DNA of 60,428 nt, taken from the NCBI GenBank assembly GCA_047623555.1, contig JBLHMP010000012.1, forward strand, positions 1 to 60,428, given 5' to 3'. The notes below the pieces were generated by a model, which was not told where the DNA came from, ran no database searches, and saw only the letters and a program-made list of their open reading frames with translations. This document shows positions 34,200 through 42,452 of the stretch, piece after piece (the first letter of the stretch is position 1; each line of letters begins with the position of its first letter). The DNA comes from NORP181 sp047623555 (GTDB taxonomy: Bacteria > Pseudomonadota > Alphaproteobacteria > Rhodobacterales > Rhodobacteraceae). A program made the position numbers and the translations under genes.

Positions 34200-34803
34200 A
34201 ACAACCTGCGACCAGTTTCTGCACCGCATCGGCGCGGTGGCTTATCTTGTTCTTCTCCCAGCGGTCCATTTCGCCGAATGTGATGTCATAGCCGTCGGGC
34301 ACAAAGATCGGGTCATAACCATGACCTTGGTCGCCTCGCATTGGCCAAACAACACGGCCCGGCATCACGCCGGGGAATACTTCGTAGTGGCCATCGGGCC
34401 AGGCAAGCACCAAAGTGCAGCAAAACCGGGCTGTTCGCGGATGCGGTGCATCCAATTTTTGCAATTCATCATGGGTACGGGTCATGGCCATGACAAAATC
34501 ACGACCATCCGGTGTTTCGGCCCAATCGGCGGTATAGACGCCGGGTGCGCCGTTCAAAGCGTCAATTTCAATGCCCGAATCGTCAGATAGCGCAGGAAGG
34601 CCGGTGGCTTTAACTGCGGCATGTGCCTTGATCCGGGCGTTACCGATAAATGTTGTTTCGGTTTCGTCTGGTTCAGGCAAGCCCAACTGGGCCGCACCGG
34701 TGACGATCACGCCATAAGGCGCAAGCAAGGCGCGCATTTCGTCAAGCTTGCCTTGGTTGTGCGTAGCTATCAGCAGCTTTTCACCGGTGAATTTGCGAGT
34801 CAT
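34192..34803 (-). CDS. rdgB: dITP/XTP pyrophosphatase RdgB
   Basis: 203 residues. LLIATHNQGKLDEM at the N-terminus, LSDDSGIEIDALNGAPGVYTA in the middle, and the C-terminal GYDPIFVPDGYDITFGEM plus S-H-R-A-D-A form the complete Ham1 family set. It hydrolyses non-canonical purine triphosphates and protects DNA. It overlaps rph by 4 bp and hemW by a few bases. Confidence 0.96.
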   Translation of the reverse strand: MTRKFTGEKLLIATHNQGKLDEMRALLAPYGVIVTGAAQLGLPEPDETETTFIGNARIKAHAAVKATGLPALSDDSGIEIDALNGAPGVYTADWAETPDGRDFVMAMTRTHDELQKLDAPHPRTARFCCTLVLAWPDGHYEVFPGVMPGRVVWPMRGDQGHGYDPIFVPDGYDITFGEMDRWEKNKISHRADAVQKLVAGCFG

Positions 34804-35513
34804 GCGGTGGCGGCTTTTTGGGCAATAACCAGTTCTGCAACGCCCTTTTCGGCAAGGTCCATAAGATCGTTCATCTGATCGCGCGAAAATACTGATCCTT
34901 CGGCGGACATCTGAACTTCGATCAGCTTGCCGGACCCGGTCATGATAAAGTTACCGTCAACGCCGGCTTCGCTGTCTTCTGGGTAATCCAGATCAAGTAG
35001 GGGTTGACCGGCATAAATTCCGCAGGACACGGCTGCGACCGGATCAACCAATGGATCGGTGATAACATCGCCAATTTTCATCAGTCTGTTCACGGCCGAC
35101 CGCAACGCGATCCAACCACCGGTGATCGAGGCGCAACGGGTGCCGCCATCGGCCTGCAGAACATCACAGTCGATAGTAATCTGGCGTTCGCCCAGGGCAA
35201 CACGATCAACACCGGCGCGCAGGGCACGCCCAATCAGGCGTTGAATTTCGACGGTGCGACCACCTTGTTTGCCGACGGCTGCCTCGCGGCGCATGCGGGT
35301 GTTGGTGGCGCGGGGCAACATGCCGTATTCTGCGGTGACCCAGCCAAGGCCAGAGCCCTTGATAAATGACGGTACGCGGCTCTCGACGGTGGCGGTGCAC
35401 AGGACATGTGTGTCGCCCATTTTAATCAGGCAAGAGCCCTCGGCGTGTTTAGTAAAGCCGGTTTCGATTGAAACGGCGCGCATCTGGTTCAATTCTCGTC
35501 CTGAAGGTCGCAT
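34800..35513 (-). CDS. rph: Ribonuclease PH
   Basis: 237 residues. MRPSGRELNQMR, the phosphate-binding R-M-R-R-E-A and Q-R-L-I-G-R-A-L-R-A, CDVLQADGGTRCASITGG and the catalytic aspartates in Y-P-E-D-S-E-A-G-V-D match RNase PH. It trims tRNA 3' ends by phosphorolysis. Divergent from hrcA with 97 bp between start codons, the common rph/hrcA layout of alphaproteobacteria. Confidence 0.96.
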   Translation of the reverse strand: MRPSGRELNQMRAVSIETGFTKHAEGSCLIKMGDTHVLCTATVESRVPSFIKGSGLGWVTAEYGMLPRATNTRMRREAAVGKQGGRTVEIQRLIGRALRAGVDRVALGERQITIDCDVLQADGGTRCASITGGWIALRSAVNRLMKIGDVITDPLVDPVAAVSCGIYAGQPLLDLDYPEDSEAGVDGNFIMTGSGKLIEVQMSAEGSVFSRDQMNDLMDLAEKGVAELVIAQKAATA

Positions 35514-35541
35514 AATCTGTCCTTTGAATGGTTGCGGAGGG

Positions 35542-35562
35542 GATACCGTTCACAGGGGTATC
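35542..35562. promoter_or_regulatory. Inverted repeat between rph and hrcA
   Basis: GATACC and GGTATC arms with a 9-bp spacer in the 97-bp divergent region. The spacer length equals that of the HrcA operator CIRCE, but the arms are unlike the CIRCE half-site TTAGCACTC, so the regulator is unknown. Confidence 0.25.
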
Positions 35563-35610
35563 TATGCAAGCCCGATTGACCTTTGTGACGTGTGGACTTT
35601 AATGGCGTGT

Positions 35611-36675
35611 ATGAATGACGCTACGAAAATTTTGGACGAAATGAATGACCGGTCGCGCGAAGTGTTTCGCCGCGTGGTTGAATCCTATCTGGACAGCGGT
35701 GAACCTGTGGGCAGCCGGACGCTAACGCGGACCCTGAGCGAAAAGGTCAGTGCGGCGACGGTGCGCAATGTGATGCAGGATCTGGAGCATTTGGGACTGT
35801 TGGGCAGCCCGCATGTCAGTGCCGGGCGTATACCGACCCAAATTGGGTTGCGGATGTTTGTCGATGGCTTGCTTGAGGTTGGGGACCTAAATGCAGCGGA
35901 TCGCGAAAAGATTGATGCAACGCTAACCAGTAACACGTCAGATGTGGGTGATATGCTGGATCGTATTGGCTCAGCTTTGTCGGGGGTGACACACAGCGCG
36001 TCTTTGGTTTTGACGCCAAAGCACCAGGCTGAAATCAAGCATATTGAGTTTGTTTCACTGGGCAAAACCCGTGCTTTGGTGGTTTTGGTATTCTCGGATG
36101 GGCATGTGGAAAACCGCCTGTTCACGCCGCCGCCTGGGCAAACGCCAAGTTCGATGCGCGAAGCCGCGAATTTCCTGAATGCGCTGATCGAGGGGCGGAC
36201 GCTGGGTGAGGTGCAAGGCGTCATTCAGACCGAAATCGTATCACGGCGGCAAGAAATTGATAGCCTTGCGCGCGACATGATCGAAGGCGGTATGGCAATT
36301 TGGGACAGCGAGGGCGAAGAATCGGCACGTTTGATCGTACGCGGTCGGGCGAATCTGTTGGGCGAAAGCGATGCAGATGAAGGGCTGGATCGTATTCGGT
36401 TGCTGTTTGACGACCTCGAACGCAAGCGAGATATCGCTGAATTTTTAGAACTGACCGAAGAAGGCGAAGGTGTTCGCATTTTTATTGGCTCTGAGAACAA
36501 ACTTTTTTCACTTTCGGGTTCCTCTTTGGTCGTTTCTCCTTATATGAACGCTGATCGCAAGATTATTGGCGCGGTCGGGGTCATTGGACCCACGCGTCTG
36601 AATTACGGACGGATCGTGCCAATTGTTGACTATACGGCACAGCTGGTGGGACGGCTGATTTCCGAACGAGGCTAG
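35611..36675 (+). CDS. hrcA: Heat-inducible transcription repressor HrcA
   Basis: 354 residues from ATG 35611 (ATG 35602 is three codons earlier; neither has a strong ribosome site). The winged-helix N-terminus has SREVFRRVVESYLDSGEPVGSR and S-A-A-T-V-R-N-V-M-Q-D-L-E; the C-terminus has GPTRLNYGRIVPIVDYTA. It represses groESL-type operons via CIRCE. grpE follows after 9 bp, so repressor and chaperone cofactor share one transcript. No CIRCE element is visible before hrcA itself. Confidence 0.94.
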   Translation: MNDATKILDEMNDRSREVFRRVVESYLDSGEPVGSRTLTRTLSEKVSAATVRNVMQDLEHLGLLGSPHVSAGRIPTQIGLRMFVDGLLEVGDLNAADREKIDATLTSNTSDVGDMLDRIGSALSGVTHSASLVLTPKHQAEIKHIEFVSLGKTRALVVLVFSDGHVENRLFTPPPGQTPSSMREAANFLNALIEGRTLGEVQGVIQTEIVSRRQEIDSLARDMIEGGMAIWDSEGEESARLIVRGRANLLGESDADEGLDRIRLLFDDLERKRDIAEFLELTEEGEGVRIFIGSENKLFSLSGSSLVVSPYMNADRKIIGAVGVIGPTRLNYGRIVPIVDYTAQLVGRLISERG

Positions 36676-36684
36676 AGGTGTAAG

Positions 36685-37248
36685 ATGGCTGAACCCAAGA
36701 ATGACGATTTCCTTGATGATATTGATTCCGCAATGGCCGAAGAGCTGGCGGATGAATTGATGGAGATTGATGACCAAGCGTTGGAATTGGACCAGGTGCG
36801 GGCCGATCGAGATCAGTACAAAGACCGGTTTATCCGGGCTTTGGCGGATGCCGAAAACTCGCGCAAGCGGTCTGAAAAAGATCGCCGAGAAGCCGAGCAA
36901 TATGGCGGATCGAAAATGGCACGCGATATGCTGCCGGTTTATGACAACATGAAGCGCGCAATCCAAGCGGCGACAGCAGAGCAACGGCAGGCCTCGGCGG
37001 CGTTGTTTGAGGGCATTGAACTGACAATGCGCGAATTGCTAAGTGTGTTTCAAAAGTACGGTATCGAAGTGATCGCACCACAAGTTGGCGATCGGTTTGA
37101 TCCGCAGGTGCATCAGGCGATGTTTGAGGCGCCGGTGCCGGGAACAGTTTCAGGCGAGATTATTCAGGTCGCGGCCGAGGGCTTTTTCCTGCATGATCGG
37201 TTGTTGCGACCTGCGCAGGTTGGCGTGTCCTCTACACCGGCGGGATAA
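36685..37248 (+). CDS. grpE: Nucleotide exchange factor GrpE
   Basis: 187 residues. An acidic N-terminus and long coiled-coil helix (about 30-95) are followed by the beta domain with KYGIEVIAPQVGDRFDPQVHQAMFE and G-F-F-L-H-D-R-L-L-R-P-A-Q-V-G-V. It releases ADP from DnaK. dnaK and dnaJ are not in this window. Two hairpin terminators follow it. Confidence 0.96.
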   Translation: MAEPKNDDFLDDIDSAMAEELADELMEIDDQALELDQVRADRDQYKDRFIRALADAENSRKRSEKDRREAEQYGGSKMARDMLPVYDNMKRAIQAATAEQRQASAALFEGIELTMRELLSVFQKYGIEVIAPQVGDRFDPQVHQAMFEAPVPGTVSGEIIQVAAEGFFLHDRLLRPAQVGVSSTPAG

Positions 37249-37263
37249 CTGGCCAGTTCAGGA

Positions 37264-37296
37264 GCCTCCGGCGGAGGTATTTTGGACGAGAAGAAT
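37264..37296 (+). terminator. Rhodobacteraceae-type CCTCCGGCGG terminator repeat
   Basis: CCTCC-GGC-GGAGG hairpin (37265-37277), then TATTTT and a GGACGAGAAGAA tail. Same layout as the minus-strand copy at 19091-19117. It starts 16 bp after the grpE stop. Confidence 0.55.
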
Positions 37297-37300
37297 TTAA

Positions 37301-37330
37301 AGGGGCCGTCAGGATTTGGCGGCCTCTTTT
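37301..37330 (+). terminator. Rho-independent terminator after grpE
   Basis: AGGGGCCG pairs with CGGCCTCT (8 bp, one G-U) around an 11-base loop and is followed by TTTT. It overlaps the last codons of the convergent mutS gene. Confidence 0.6.
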
Positions 37331-39933
37331 AATTTGTAAAGCACGTCCAGCGCCTCGCGTGGGGTCAGTTCATCCGGATGGATGTTTTCCAACATATCGT
37401 GGGCCGGTGTTGATTTGGGCGGCGGCGGTGTTGATTGGACGGCAAACAGCGGTAAATCGTCGATGAGTGTCTTTTTCGCGGCACCGCTTTCGCGTTCGCC
37501 CTTTTCCAATATTTCCAGGACAACACGGGCGCGTTCAACGACGGACGCAGGCAGCCCGGCGAGTTTTGCAACCTGCACTCCGTAAGATCGGTCGGCGGCG
37601 CCTTTGCGAACTTCGTGCAGAAAGATTACTTCGCCTTCCCATTCCTTGACCGCGACAGTGGCGTTTTCAACCCCGTCGAGATTGCCTGCGAGGGCTGTCA
37701 ATTCATGGTAATGCGTGGCGAATAATGCGCGCGATCGGTTGCTGGCGTGCAGGTGTTCCAGCGTCGCCCAAGCGATAGAAAGACCATCATACGTGGCCGT
37801 GCCACGACCAATTTCATCCAGGATCACAAGGGCACGGTCGTCTGCCTGGTTCAGAATGGCGGCGGTTTCTACCATCTCGACCATAAAGGTGGATCGTCCA
37901 CGCGCGAGATCATCAGACGCGCCAACACGGCTGAACAATTGGCTGATCAGGCCAATGTGAGCGGATTCAGCGGGTACATAGCTGCCCATTTGCGCAAGTA
38001 AGGCGATCAAAGCATTTTGGCGCAGAAATGTGGATTTACCAGCCATGTTAGGGCCAGTTAACAGCCAAATGGCAGCATTTTTTCCAGCGCTGAGATCACA
38101 ATTATTGGCGATGAAATTGTTGCCGGATTGCCGCCGCAAGGCCTGCTCGACAACGGGATGACGGCCGCCAACGATATTAAAGGCACGGGTATTATCAACG
38201 TCGGGCTTACACCAATTTTCACCCTGGGCCAGATCGGCAAGGCCCGCCGTTAGGTCAATTTCAGCGAGGCCTCTTGCGGCAAGGGTAATACGTGGCGCGA
38301 TGGCCAAAACAGCAGCTTTTAGCGTTTCATAGAGCCGTTTTTCGATATCGAGGGCCCGACCACCAGCATTGAGAATCTTGGTCTCCATCTCGGCCAGATC
38401 GACGGTTGTAAACCGTACCTGATTGGCGGTGGTTTGGCGGTGGATGTAGGATTGGGAAAACGGTTCGGACAGCATTTTTTCGGCATGGGTGGCAGTGGTC
38501 TCGATAAAATAGCCAAGCACGTTGTTATGTTTGATTTTCAACGAAGAAATACCGGTATGGCTGGCGTATTGTTGTTGCAGCCCGGCAATGACAGACCGGC
38601 CTTCGTCCCGCAGGGTGCGCGCCTCGTCCAATTCACCGTCGTATCCGGTGGCGATGAAACCACCATCGCGGGCCAAAATCGGCGGATCTGCAATCATAGC
38701 TTCGTCCAGAAGGGCGATCAGATCATCAAAGCCGATCAGATCGTCTGTGGCCGTGGCAATCAGCTTAGGCAAATCGGTGTTGGCGCAGGAACTCGCAATC
38801 ACCTCTGCCTGTTCCAACCCATTGCGGATTGCAGCGAGATCGCGCGGACCGCCACGGTCCAATGACAGGCGGGACAGGGCGCGGTCCATGTCGGGGGATT
38901 GGCGCAAGGAGGCTCGTATATCTGCGGAAATACGACTCTGTTCAACGCAATAGCTGATGGCAGACAGACGTGTATGGATCACGTCCAGTACCCGTGAGGG
39001 GCTTGAAATGCGTTGCTCCAACAGGCGTGCACCGCCTGGTGTTACGGTCCGATCAATGACGGATAGCAGTGTTCCGGTTCGGGCGCCGTCCAAGGATCGC
39101 GTCAGTTCAAGGTTTCGGCGGGTAGCGGAATCAATTTGGACGTTTCGGTCGGCGAAATCGCGGATTGGCGGGGAAAGTAGAGGTAATTTTCCCTTTTGTG
39201 TGGTGTCGAGATAGTCAATCAACGCACCCATCGCCGAGATTTCTGCACGGCTAAAGCTGCCAAATGCGTCCAGCGTATCGACAGAAAACAAATCCAGGAT
39301 TCGGCGTTCCGCTGCGGTGCTGTCAAAACACGACCGATCCAATATTGTCAGCGAGATTTTTAGGTCGCTCAGGGTCTCGTTCAATGCCTCTGACGCTTCG
39401 ACCGCGATCAATTCCGACGGGATCAACCGTGCGAGTTCTGGAGCAAGGCGAGCGCCAACAATTGGCATCACATGGAATGCCCCGGTCGAGATGTCCGCCC
39501 AGGCGAGGGCTCCTTGGTCGCGGACCAAAGCGTAAGCGGCCAAAAAGTTGTTTTGACGGGCCTGTAATAGGGTGTCTTCGGTCAGGGTTCCGGGTGTGAC
39601 AAGGCGGACGACTTCGCGTCTTACCACTGACTTTGCGCCTCTTTTCTTGGCCTCAGCAGGGTTTTCCATCTGCTCACAAACCGCAACACGAAAGCCTTTG
39701 CGGATCAGCGTCAGAAAATAGCCTTCGGCTGCACGAAACGGGACACCGCACATCGGGATGTCGGCGCCGTCATGTTTGCCGCGTTTGGTTAACGCAATAT
39801 CAAGGGCTTCGGAGGCGGCGACTGCATCATCAAAGAACATCTCGTAGAAATCGCCCATGCGATAAAACAGCAGCGCATCGGAATGCGACGCTTTGATGTC
39901 CAGATACTGCGCCATCATTGGTGTGACGGTCAC
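37309..39933 (-). CDS. mutS: DNA mismatch repair protein MutS
   Basis: 874 residues. The mismatch-recognition G-D-F-Y-E-M-F-F-D-D-A motif with its phenylalanine, Walker A TGPNMAGKSTFLRQ, Walker B LVILDEIGRGTATYDGLS, and the C-terminal HPDELTPREALDVLYKLK dimer helix are intact. It recognises mismatches and starts repair with MutL. Stand-alone gene; the end overlaps a terminator of grpE. Confidence 0.97.
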   Translation of the reverse strand: MTVTPMMAQYLDIKASHSDALLFYRMGDFYEMFFDDAVAASEALDIALTKRGKHDGADIPMCGVPFRAAEGYFLTLIRKGFRVAVCEQMENPAEAKKRGAKSVVRREVVRLVTPGTLTEDTLLQARQNNFLAAYALVRDQGALAWADISTGAFHVMPIVGARLAPELARLIPSELIAVEASEALNETLSDLKISLTILDRSCFDSTAAERRILDLFSVDTLDAFGSFSRAEISAMGALIDYLDTTQKGKLPLLSPPIRDFADRNVQIDSATRRNLELTRSLDGARTGTLLSVIDRTVTPGGARLLEQRISSPSRVLDVIHTRLSAISYCVEQSRISADIRASLRQSPDMDRALSRLSLDRGGPRDLAAIRNGLEQAEVIASSCANTDLPKLIATATDDLIGFDDLIALLDEAMIADPPILARDGGFIATGYDGELDEARTLRDEGRSVIAGLQQQYASHTGISSLKIKHNNVLGYFIETTATHAEKMLSEPFSQSYIHRQTTANQVRFTTVDLAEMETKILNAGGRALDIEKRLYETLKAAVLAIAPRITLAARGLAEIDLTAGLADLAQGENWCKPDVDNTRAFNIVGGRHPVVEQALRRQSGNNFIANNCDLSAGKNAAIWLLTGPNMAGKSTFLRQNALIALLAQMGSYVPAESAHIGLISQLFSRVGASDDLARGRSTFMVEMVETAAILNQADDRALVILDEIGRGTATYDGLSIAWATLEHLHASNRSRALFATHYHELTALAGNLDGVENATVAVKEWEGEVIFLHEVRKGAADRSYGVQVAKLAGLPASVVERARVVLEILEKGERESGAAKKTLIDDLPLFAVQSTPPPPKSTPAHDMLENIHPDELTPREALDVLYKLKEAAKS

Positions 39934-40001
39934 GATTTACCCCCGGTGTTCAGATTTGCACGACCTTACAAATCCGGTGCGGGTGGCGAAAGGCGAAAGT
40001 G

Positions 40002-40664
40002 TCAGCCGTGGACAAAGGGCGCGGCGCTGCCCCACAATTGTTTGACCCGTTTGTCGCGGCCGCAAGATTTACGATAGCGTTTATAGGCGGCATCCTGTCG
40101 CTTGGGGCCGAAACGCGTCAACAACAGCTTGGTGCCTTTGTAATAGTTCTGGTGAAACTCGTCGGCAGGATAGAATCGTTTTGCCGACAGGATTGGTGTG
40201 ACAATTGTCTGGCCAAGCGCGGTCATCGATTCTGCCTTGGTCTGCTCAGCAAGGGCCTTTTCGTCTGGGTTAGAGACGAAAATGGCTGTGCGATAGCTGG
40301 GTCCACGATCACAGAACTGACCGCCTGCATCCGTAGGATCGACAGACCGGAAAAACATGTTCAGTAAAATTTCACGGGATACAATTGCAGGATCAAAGGT
40401 GATTTCCACCGCTTCATAGTGGCCCGTGCCGCCAGCGGTGACAGCTTTGTACGTTGGGTTTTTCAACGTCCCACCGGTGAACCCCGAAACGGCCTCGGTT
40501 ACACCATCTACCTTTTCAAAATCGGCTTCGACACACCAGAAACATCCGCCAGCAACGGTTAACGTTTCCAAGTCAGCCGCAGATGCCGCGCCACATCGGG
40601 CGATTCCTGCAATCGCAATCAAAAGTGCCAAGGCGAGGGGTTTGAAATCATTTATAAAGGTCAT
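40002..40664 (-). CDS. msrA: Secreted peptide-methionine (S)-S-oxide reductase MsrA
   Basis: 220 residues from ATG 40662-40664, chosen for an AGGAG about 10 bases upstream. An N-terminal signal peptide (to about residue 30, GAASA) indicates export. The catalytic motif GGCFWCVEADFEKVDGV, then G-H-Y-E-A-V-E-I-T-F-D-P and the C-terminal Q-N-Y-Y-K-G belong to MsrA. It repairs oxidised methionine, here most likely in periplasmic proteins. A cysteine near the end (K-S-C-G-R) may be the resolving residue. No MsrB is adjacent. Confidence 0.93.
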   Translation of the reverse strand: MTFINDFKPLALALLIAIAGIARCGAASAADLETLTVAGGCFWCVEADFEKVDGVTEAVSGFTGGTLKNPTYKAVTAGGTGHYEAVEITFDPAIVSREILLNMFFRSVDPTDAGGQFCDRGPSYRTAIFVSNPDEKALAEQTKAESMTALGQTIVTPILSAKRFYPADEFHQNYYKGTKLLLTRFGPKRQDAAYKRYRKSCGRDKRVKQLWGSAAPFVHG

Positions 40665-40807
40665 CGTGCATTCTCCTGCCCATACCGAAACACGATACAA
40701 GTGCTGGCCGCAATGGGCTGACATCGTTTGTCACGCGGTGGTGAGCGGAATTTACCCCTTGGAGTTCGGGCAACACAGGCCTAGCTGTCACCGGACAGGA
40801 GGCGACC

Positions 40808-41716
40808 ATGACAGATAAGATGACCACCCATCAGGCGCAGGACGATGCGCGTAACGAGAATATTCTGATTTACCTGAATGGACGGATTGTGCCCAAGGCA
40901 CAGGCGGTTGTCAGTGTGTATGACAGTGGATTCATGTTGGGGGATGGCGTCTGGGAAGGGTTGCGATTGCACAACGGGCGTTGGGCATTTCTGGACGAAC
41001 ATATGGATCGGTTGTTTGAAGCAGCAAAAGCGATTGATTTGGATGTTGGACTGGATAGAAATGGCGTCATTTCGGCCTTGTTAGAGACACAAAATGCCAA
41101 CGACATGATGTCTGATGCTCATGCCAGATTGATGCTGACCCGTGGGGTGAAAATACGACCATTTCAACATCCGGCGCTTAGCCGTTGGGGCCCGACTTTG
41201 GTCATCATCGTTGAACATTCGCAGCCCAAGTTGCCGCGCCCCATAAGGCTCGCAACGGTTCCGCATCAGCGCGGGCTGCCGATGACGCAGGATCCGAAAC
41301 TGAATTCACATTCCAAACTGAATTGCATTCTGGCCTGTATAGCCGCGGAAAAGGCCGGGGCGGATGAGGCATTGATGCTGGATGTGCATGGCTTTGTGAA
41401 TACCACCAATGCCTGTAACTTTTTCATTGTGCGTAAAGGCGCGGTTTGGACGTCGACCGGTGATTATTGCATGAACGGAATTACCCGGCAAAAGGTGATT
41501 GATCTGTGCCGAGCCAACGACATGCCAGTGTATGAGAGGAACTATTCGCTCGTCGACACATATGGCGCAGACGAGGCGTTTTTGACCGGAACGTTTGGCG
41601 CGCAAACTCCGGTAAGCGAGATTGACGGGCGTCAGATCGGGACCGGTGGTATGGGGCCGGTGACTCAGCGTATTCGCGATCTGTATAAGGCTCTAATTCA
41701 GATGGAAACTGCCTGA
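40808..41716 (+). CDS. Class IV (branched-chain/D-amino acid type) aminotransferase
   Basis: 302 residues with the fold-type IV features Y-L-N-G-R-I-V, GFMLGDGVWEGLR and L-D-E-H-M-D-R-L. The PLP lysine is probably K164 (DPKLNSHSKLN), ahead of N-C-I-L-A and A-G-A-D-E-A-L-M-L-D, and G-I-T-R-Q-K-V-I-D-L follows. The spacing around K164 resembles the plant BCAT-like proteins more than classical IlvE or Dat. The substrate is uncertain: branched-chain, D-amino acid or aminodeoxychorismate-like. Its TGA overlaps the start of the sulfotransferase-like gene by one base (TGATG), so the two proteins are made together. Confidence 0.85.
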   Translation: MTDKMTTHQAQDDARNENILIYLNGRIVPKAQAVVSVYDSGFMLGDGVWEGLRLHNGRWAFLDEHMDRLFEAAKAIDLDVGLDRNGVISALLETQNANDMMSDAHARLMLTRGVKIRPFQHPALSRWGPTLVIIVEHSQPKLPRPIRLATVPHQRGLPMTQDPKLNSHSKLNCILACIAAEKAGADEALMLDVHGFVNTTNACNFFIVRKGAVWTSTGDYCMNGITRQKVIDLCRANDMPVYERNYSLVDTYGADEAFLTGTFGAQTPVSEIDGRQIGTGGMGPVTQRIRDLYKALIQMETA

Positions 41717-42423
41717 TGCGTATTGCGATGTGGTCCGGGCCACGCAATATGTCGACGGCGATGATGTACAGTTTTGCTGCGCGCGGGGATTGTGCCGTTT
41801 GGGATGAACCGTTTTATGCGCCATATCTTGCAGAGACCGGTTTGGATCATCCTGTAACCGCGGAAATTACTGCGGCGCACGATACAGATGCAACCCGGGT
41901 CGCGGCCGCCTGCATCGGGCCAATTCCTGACGACAAACCGCATTTTTATATGAAACATATGCCGCATCACATGATTGACGGGGTTCCGACGGGCTGGATT
42001 TCAGAATGCGTTAATATTCATCTGATACGCCATCCTGCGCGGGTTATCGCCAGTTATGCCGCCAAACGGCAAAGCCCAACCCTGGACGATATCGGGTTTC
42101 ACCAGCAATTGGCGTTGTATGAACGGTTTGGTGGTGTGGTTGTGGACAGCTTTGATATTCGCGCTAACCCAGAACAGATGCTGCAAAAACTATGCGCAGA
42201 AATTGGATTGCCATTCACGTTGGATATGCTGCACTGGCCCGCCGGTGGGCGGCCCGAGGATGGTATCTGGGCGCATCATTGGTATGGCGCAGTGCACAAA
42301 AGTCGGGGGTTTGCTGGGCCAGAGGCCGTATTGCCGAACCTGCCAGATAACCTTAAACCTTTGTGCGCTGCGGCGTTACCCGCCTATGAAGCGTTGCGAC
42401 GCAATGTTTTGTTGCCGCACTGA
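41716..42423 (+). CDS. Sulfotransferase-like P-loop protein coupled to aminotransferase
   Basis: 235 residues. It opens with IAMWSGPRNMSTAMMYSF, a PAPS/P-loop-like motif of the sulfotransferase superfamily, and has HLIRHPARVIASYAAKR, equivalent to the 3'-phosphate-binding R-D-P-x-x-x-x-x-S region. The remainder (ANPEQMLQKLCAEIGLPF) matches the usual C-terminal helix pattern. As I recall, plant BCAT-like proteins contain this domain fused to a class IV aminotransferase, which supports a shared function. No substrate can be named, and real sulfotransfer is unproven. Confidence 0.75.
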   Translation: MRIAMWSGPRNMSTAMMYSFAARGDCAVWDEPFYAPYLAETGLDHPVTAEITAAHDTDATRVAAACIGPIPDDKPHFYMKHMPHHMIDGVPTGWISECVNIHLIRHPARVIASYAAKRQSPTLDDIGFHQQLALYERFGGVVVDSFDIRANPEQMLQKLCAEIGLPFTLDMLHWPAGGRPEDGIWAHHWYGAVHKSRGFAGPEAVLPNLPDNLKPLCAAALPAYEALRRNVLLPH

Positions 42424-42452
42424 AATCTACGGATGGTGCAGACCTAAAGGCC

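Noticed and set aside
35514..35610. CIRCE operator before hrcA
   Set aside because: No TTAGCACTC/GAGTGCTAA arms are present; only an unrelated 6-bp inverted repeat.
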